A stretch of DNA of 64,000 nucleotides from Pseudomonas sp. 10S4. Lineage in GTDB: Bacteria > Pseudomonadota > Gammaproteobacteria > Pseudomonadales > Pseudomonadaceae. Location: the NCBI RefSeq assembly GCF_034344865.1, contig NZ_CP133774.1, positions 1,798,001 to 1,862,000 of the forward strand, read 5' to 3'. Shown one piece after another: positions 62,726 to 64,000 of the stretch (the stretch's first letter is position 1; each line of letters begins with the position of its first letter). The position numbers and the translations under genes are program-made. Under the pieces are notes generated by a model, which saw only the letters and a program-made list of their open reading frames with translations, was not told where the DNA came from and made no database searches.

Positions 62726-64000
62726 GCTGCTGCGTCCTCACTCAGGCCGCTGTGGCGCAAGAGTGCGTCAATCGATGGCGCCCGGCCACGGAAGTCGACG
62801 AACAGCACCATCGGTTCCTGAGAACCGCCGCGAGCGAGGATCGCTTCACGGAAGGCGCGGCCGGTCTCGGCATTGAGCACGCCGTCTTCTTCGAACTTCG
62901 AGAAAGCATCGGCGGACAGCACTTCAGCCCATTTGTAGCTGTAGTAACCCGCCGCGTAACCGCCGGCGAAGATATGCGCGAAGCTGTTCGGGAAGCGGTT
63001 GTAGGCCGGCGGACGCATGACCGAAACCTCGTCGCGCACGCCTTCGAGCACTTGCAGCACGCTGCGGCCGTCGCCATGGGTGGCGTGCAGTTCGAAGTCG
63101 AACAACGAGAACTCGAGTTGGCGGACCATCATCAGGCCGGACTGGAAGTTTTTCGCCGCGAGCATTTTTCCCAGCAGGTCCTGAGGCAGCGGTTCGCCGG
63201 TTTCGTAGTGACCGGAGATCAGCGCCAGGCCTTCGGGCTCCCAGCACCAGTTTTCCATGAACTGACTTGGCAGTTCGACCGCATCCCAGGCCACGCCGTT
63301 GATGCCGGACACGCCAGCATGTTCGACGCGGGTCAGCAGGTGATGCAAACCATGGCCAAATTCGTGGAACAGGGTGGTGACTTCATCGTGGGTCAGCAAC
63401 GCAGGCTTGCCGCTGTCGGCCGGAGTGAAGTTGCACACCAGGTTCGCCACCGGGCTTTGCAGCACGCCTTCAGCGGTGCGGCGACGGTCACGAGCGCCGT
63501 CCATCCAGGCCCCGCCGCGTTTGTTGGCGCGGGCGTAGAGGTCGAAGAAGAAGCGGCCGACGTGTTGGCCGTTTTCCTTGATTTCGAACAGGCGAACATC
63601 CGGGTGCCAAGTGTCGAAGCCTTTCTGCTCGGCGATTTCGATGCCGTACAGGCGCTGAACGATAGCGAACAAGCCGCCGAGCACTTTGTCGATCGGGAAG
63701 TAGGCGCGAAGGGCTTCTTGCGCGACGCTGTAGCGCTGCTCGCGAAGTTTTTCACCGTAGAAACCACTGTCCCAGCTTTGCAGATCCGGGCAGCCCTGTT
63801 CGGCGGCGTAGGCCTTGAGTTGTTCCAGGTCCTGAGCCGCGAACGGTTTGCTGCGCTTGGCCAGGTCACGTAGGAAACTGAGTACCTGATCGCTGGATTC
63901 AGCCATTTTGGTCGCCAGACTCAGCTCCGAGAAGCTGGCGAAACCCAGTAGCTTGGCCAGCTCCTGACGCAGGTCGAGAATTTCTACCATCACCGGGCCG
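62722..64000 (-). CDS. prlC: Oligopeptidase A PrlC (C-terminal 425 codons; gene runs off the window)
   Basis: An M3-family zinc oligopeptidase that degrades peptides in the cytoplasm. The frame is open to the window edge, so the N-terminal part is missing. The zinc motif HEFGH is present with the downstream Glu in FMENWCWEPEG. Other family parts are RFFFDLYARANKRGGAWMDG, SGINGVAWDAVELPSQF and GGYAAGYYSYKWAEVL. Frame intact throughout the visible part, and it overlaps yheV by four bases. Confidence 0.94.
   Translation of the reverse strand, partial: GPVMVEILDLRQELAKLLGFASFSELSLATKMAESSDQVLSFLRDLAKRSKPFAAQDLEQLKAYAAEQGCPDLQSWDSGFYGEKLREQRYSVAQEALRAYFPIDKVLGGLFAIVQRLYGIEIAEQKGFDTWHPDVRLFEIKENGQHVGRFFFDLYARANKRGGAWMDGARDRRRTAEGVLQSPVANLVCNFTPADSGKPALLTHDEVTTLFHEFGHGLHHLLTRVEHAGVSGINGVAWDAVELPSQFMENWCWEPEGLALISGHYETGEPLPQDLLGKMLAAKNFQSGLMMVRQLEFSLFDFELHATHGDGRSVLQVLEGVRDEVSVMRPPAYNRFPNSFAHIFAGGYAAGYYSYKWAEVLSADAFSKFEEDGVLNAETGRAFREAILARGGSQEPMVLFVDFRGRAPSIDALLRHSGLSEDAAA

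Overview
The window is a gene-dense, GC-rich chromosome segment from a Pseudomonas of the P. fluorescens group. Three things point there: protein families and gene order match Pseudomonas closely (algB-kinB-ampDh2-dgcP, dsbA-cc4-engB-ersA-polA, znuA-zur-znuCB, the caa3 oxidase operon); the intergenic spaces are full of paired REP palindromes of the GTGGGAGC..GCTCGCGA and GTGGCGAGGG..CCCCTCGCCAC kinds seen in that group; and there is no prophage, integron, IS element, tRNA, rRNA or CRISPR array. It is core chromosome, not an accessory island.

Layout. 1-3.2 kb: choline sulfatase betC (cut by the window edge), its divergent LysR regulator, and three small enzymes. 3.3-9.2 kb: CitMHS citrate transporter, TerC, Na/Pi cotransporter-PhoU protein, membrane-tailed M16 peptidase. 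9.4-14.0 kb: a DUF5924 membrane protein and a four-gene Mla-type lipid ABC system (STAS-permease, ATPase, MCE protein, lipoprotein). 14.2-18.7 kb: SpmA/SpmB-type fusion, GltP, then small envelope genes including a lysozyme inhibitor and a DUF1328 protein. 19.1-30.5 kb: AlgB/KinB, a CSS-EAL phosphodiesterase, AmpDh2, DgcP, an EEP hydrolase, DsbA, two c-type cytochromes, EngB. 30.5-43.9 kb: sRNA ErsA with a sigma-22 type promoter, polA, a DUF2782 gene, thrB, the zinc regulon, a lipoprotein, large catalase KatE, and MetNIQ. 44.1-52.7 kb: the complete aa3/caa3 cytochrome c oxidase operon with its heme A and copper assembly factors. 53.1-64 kb: a conserved hypothetical, SulP, beta-carbonic anhydrase, PA0069-type radical SAM protein, a three-subunit membrane gluconate-type dehydrogenase, a periplasmic phosphatase, YheV and PrlC (cut by the edge).

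The main anomaly is reading-frame damage. From 33.5 kb rightward, nine genes (polA, thrB, znuA, katE, coIII, ctaD twice, ctaC, can, gluconate dehydrogenase subunit 3) each need a one-base correction, mostly a base missing from a G, C or A run, and metN carries a dense scrambled patch of about 130 bases. The left 33 kb shows none. Because the set includes essential or core genes and the corrected lengths fit the families as I know them, sequence error is far likelier than gene decay. Those genes are annotated here as full-length with the break located.

I found no convincing undescribed multi-gene system. The most rewarding non-coding items are ErsA and its promoter, a REP pair nested inside another REP pair, several strong dyads at promoters, and a possible Crc/Hfq-controlled leader ORF ahead of the citrate transporter.
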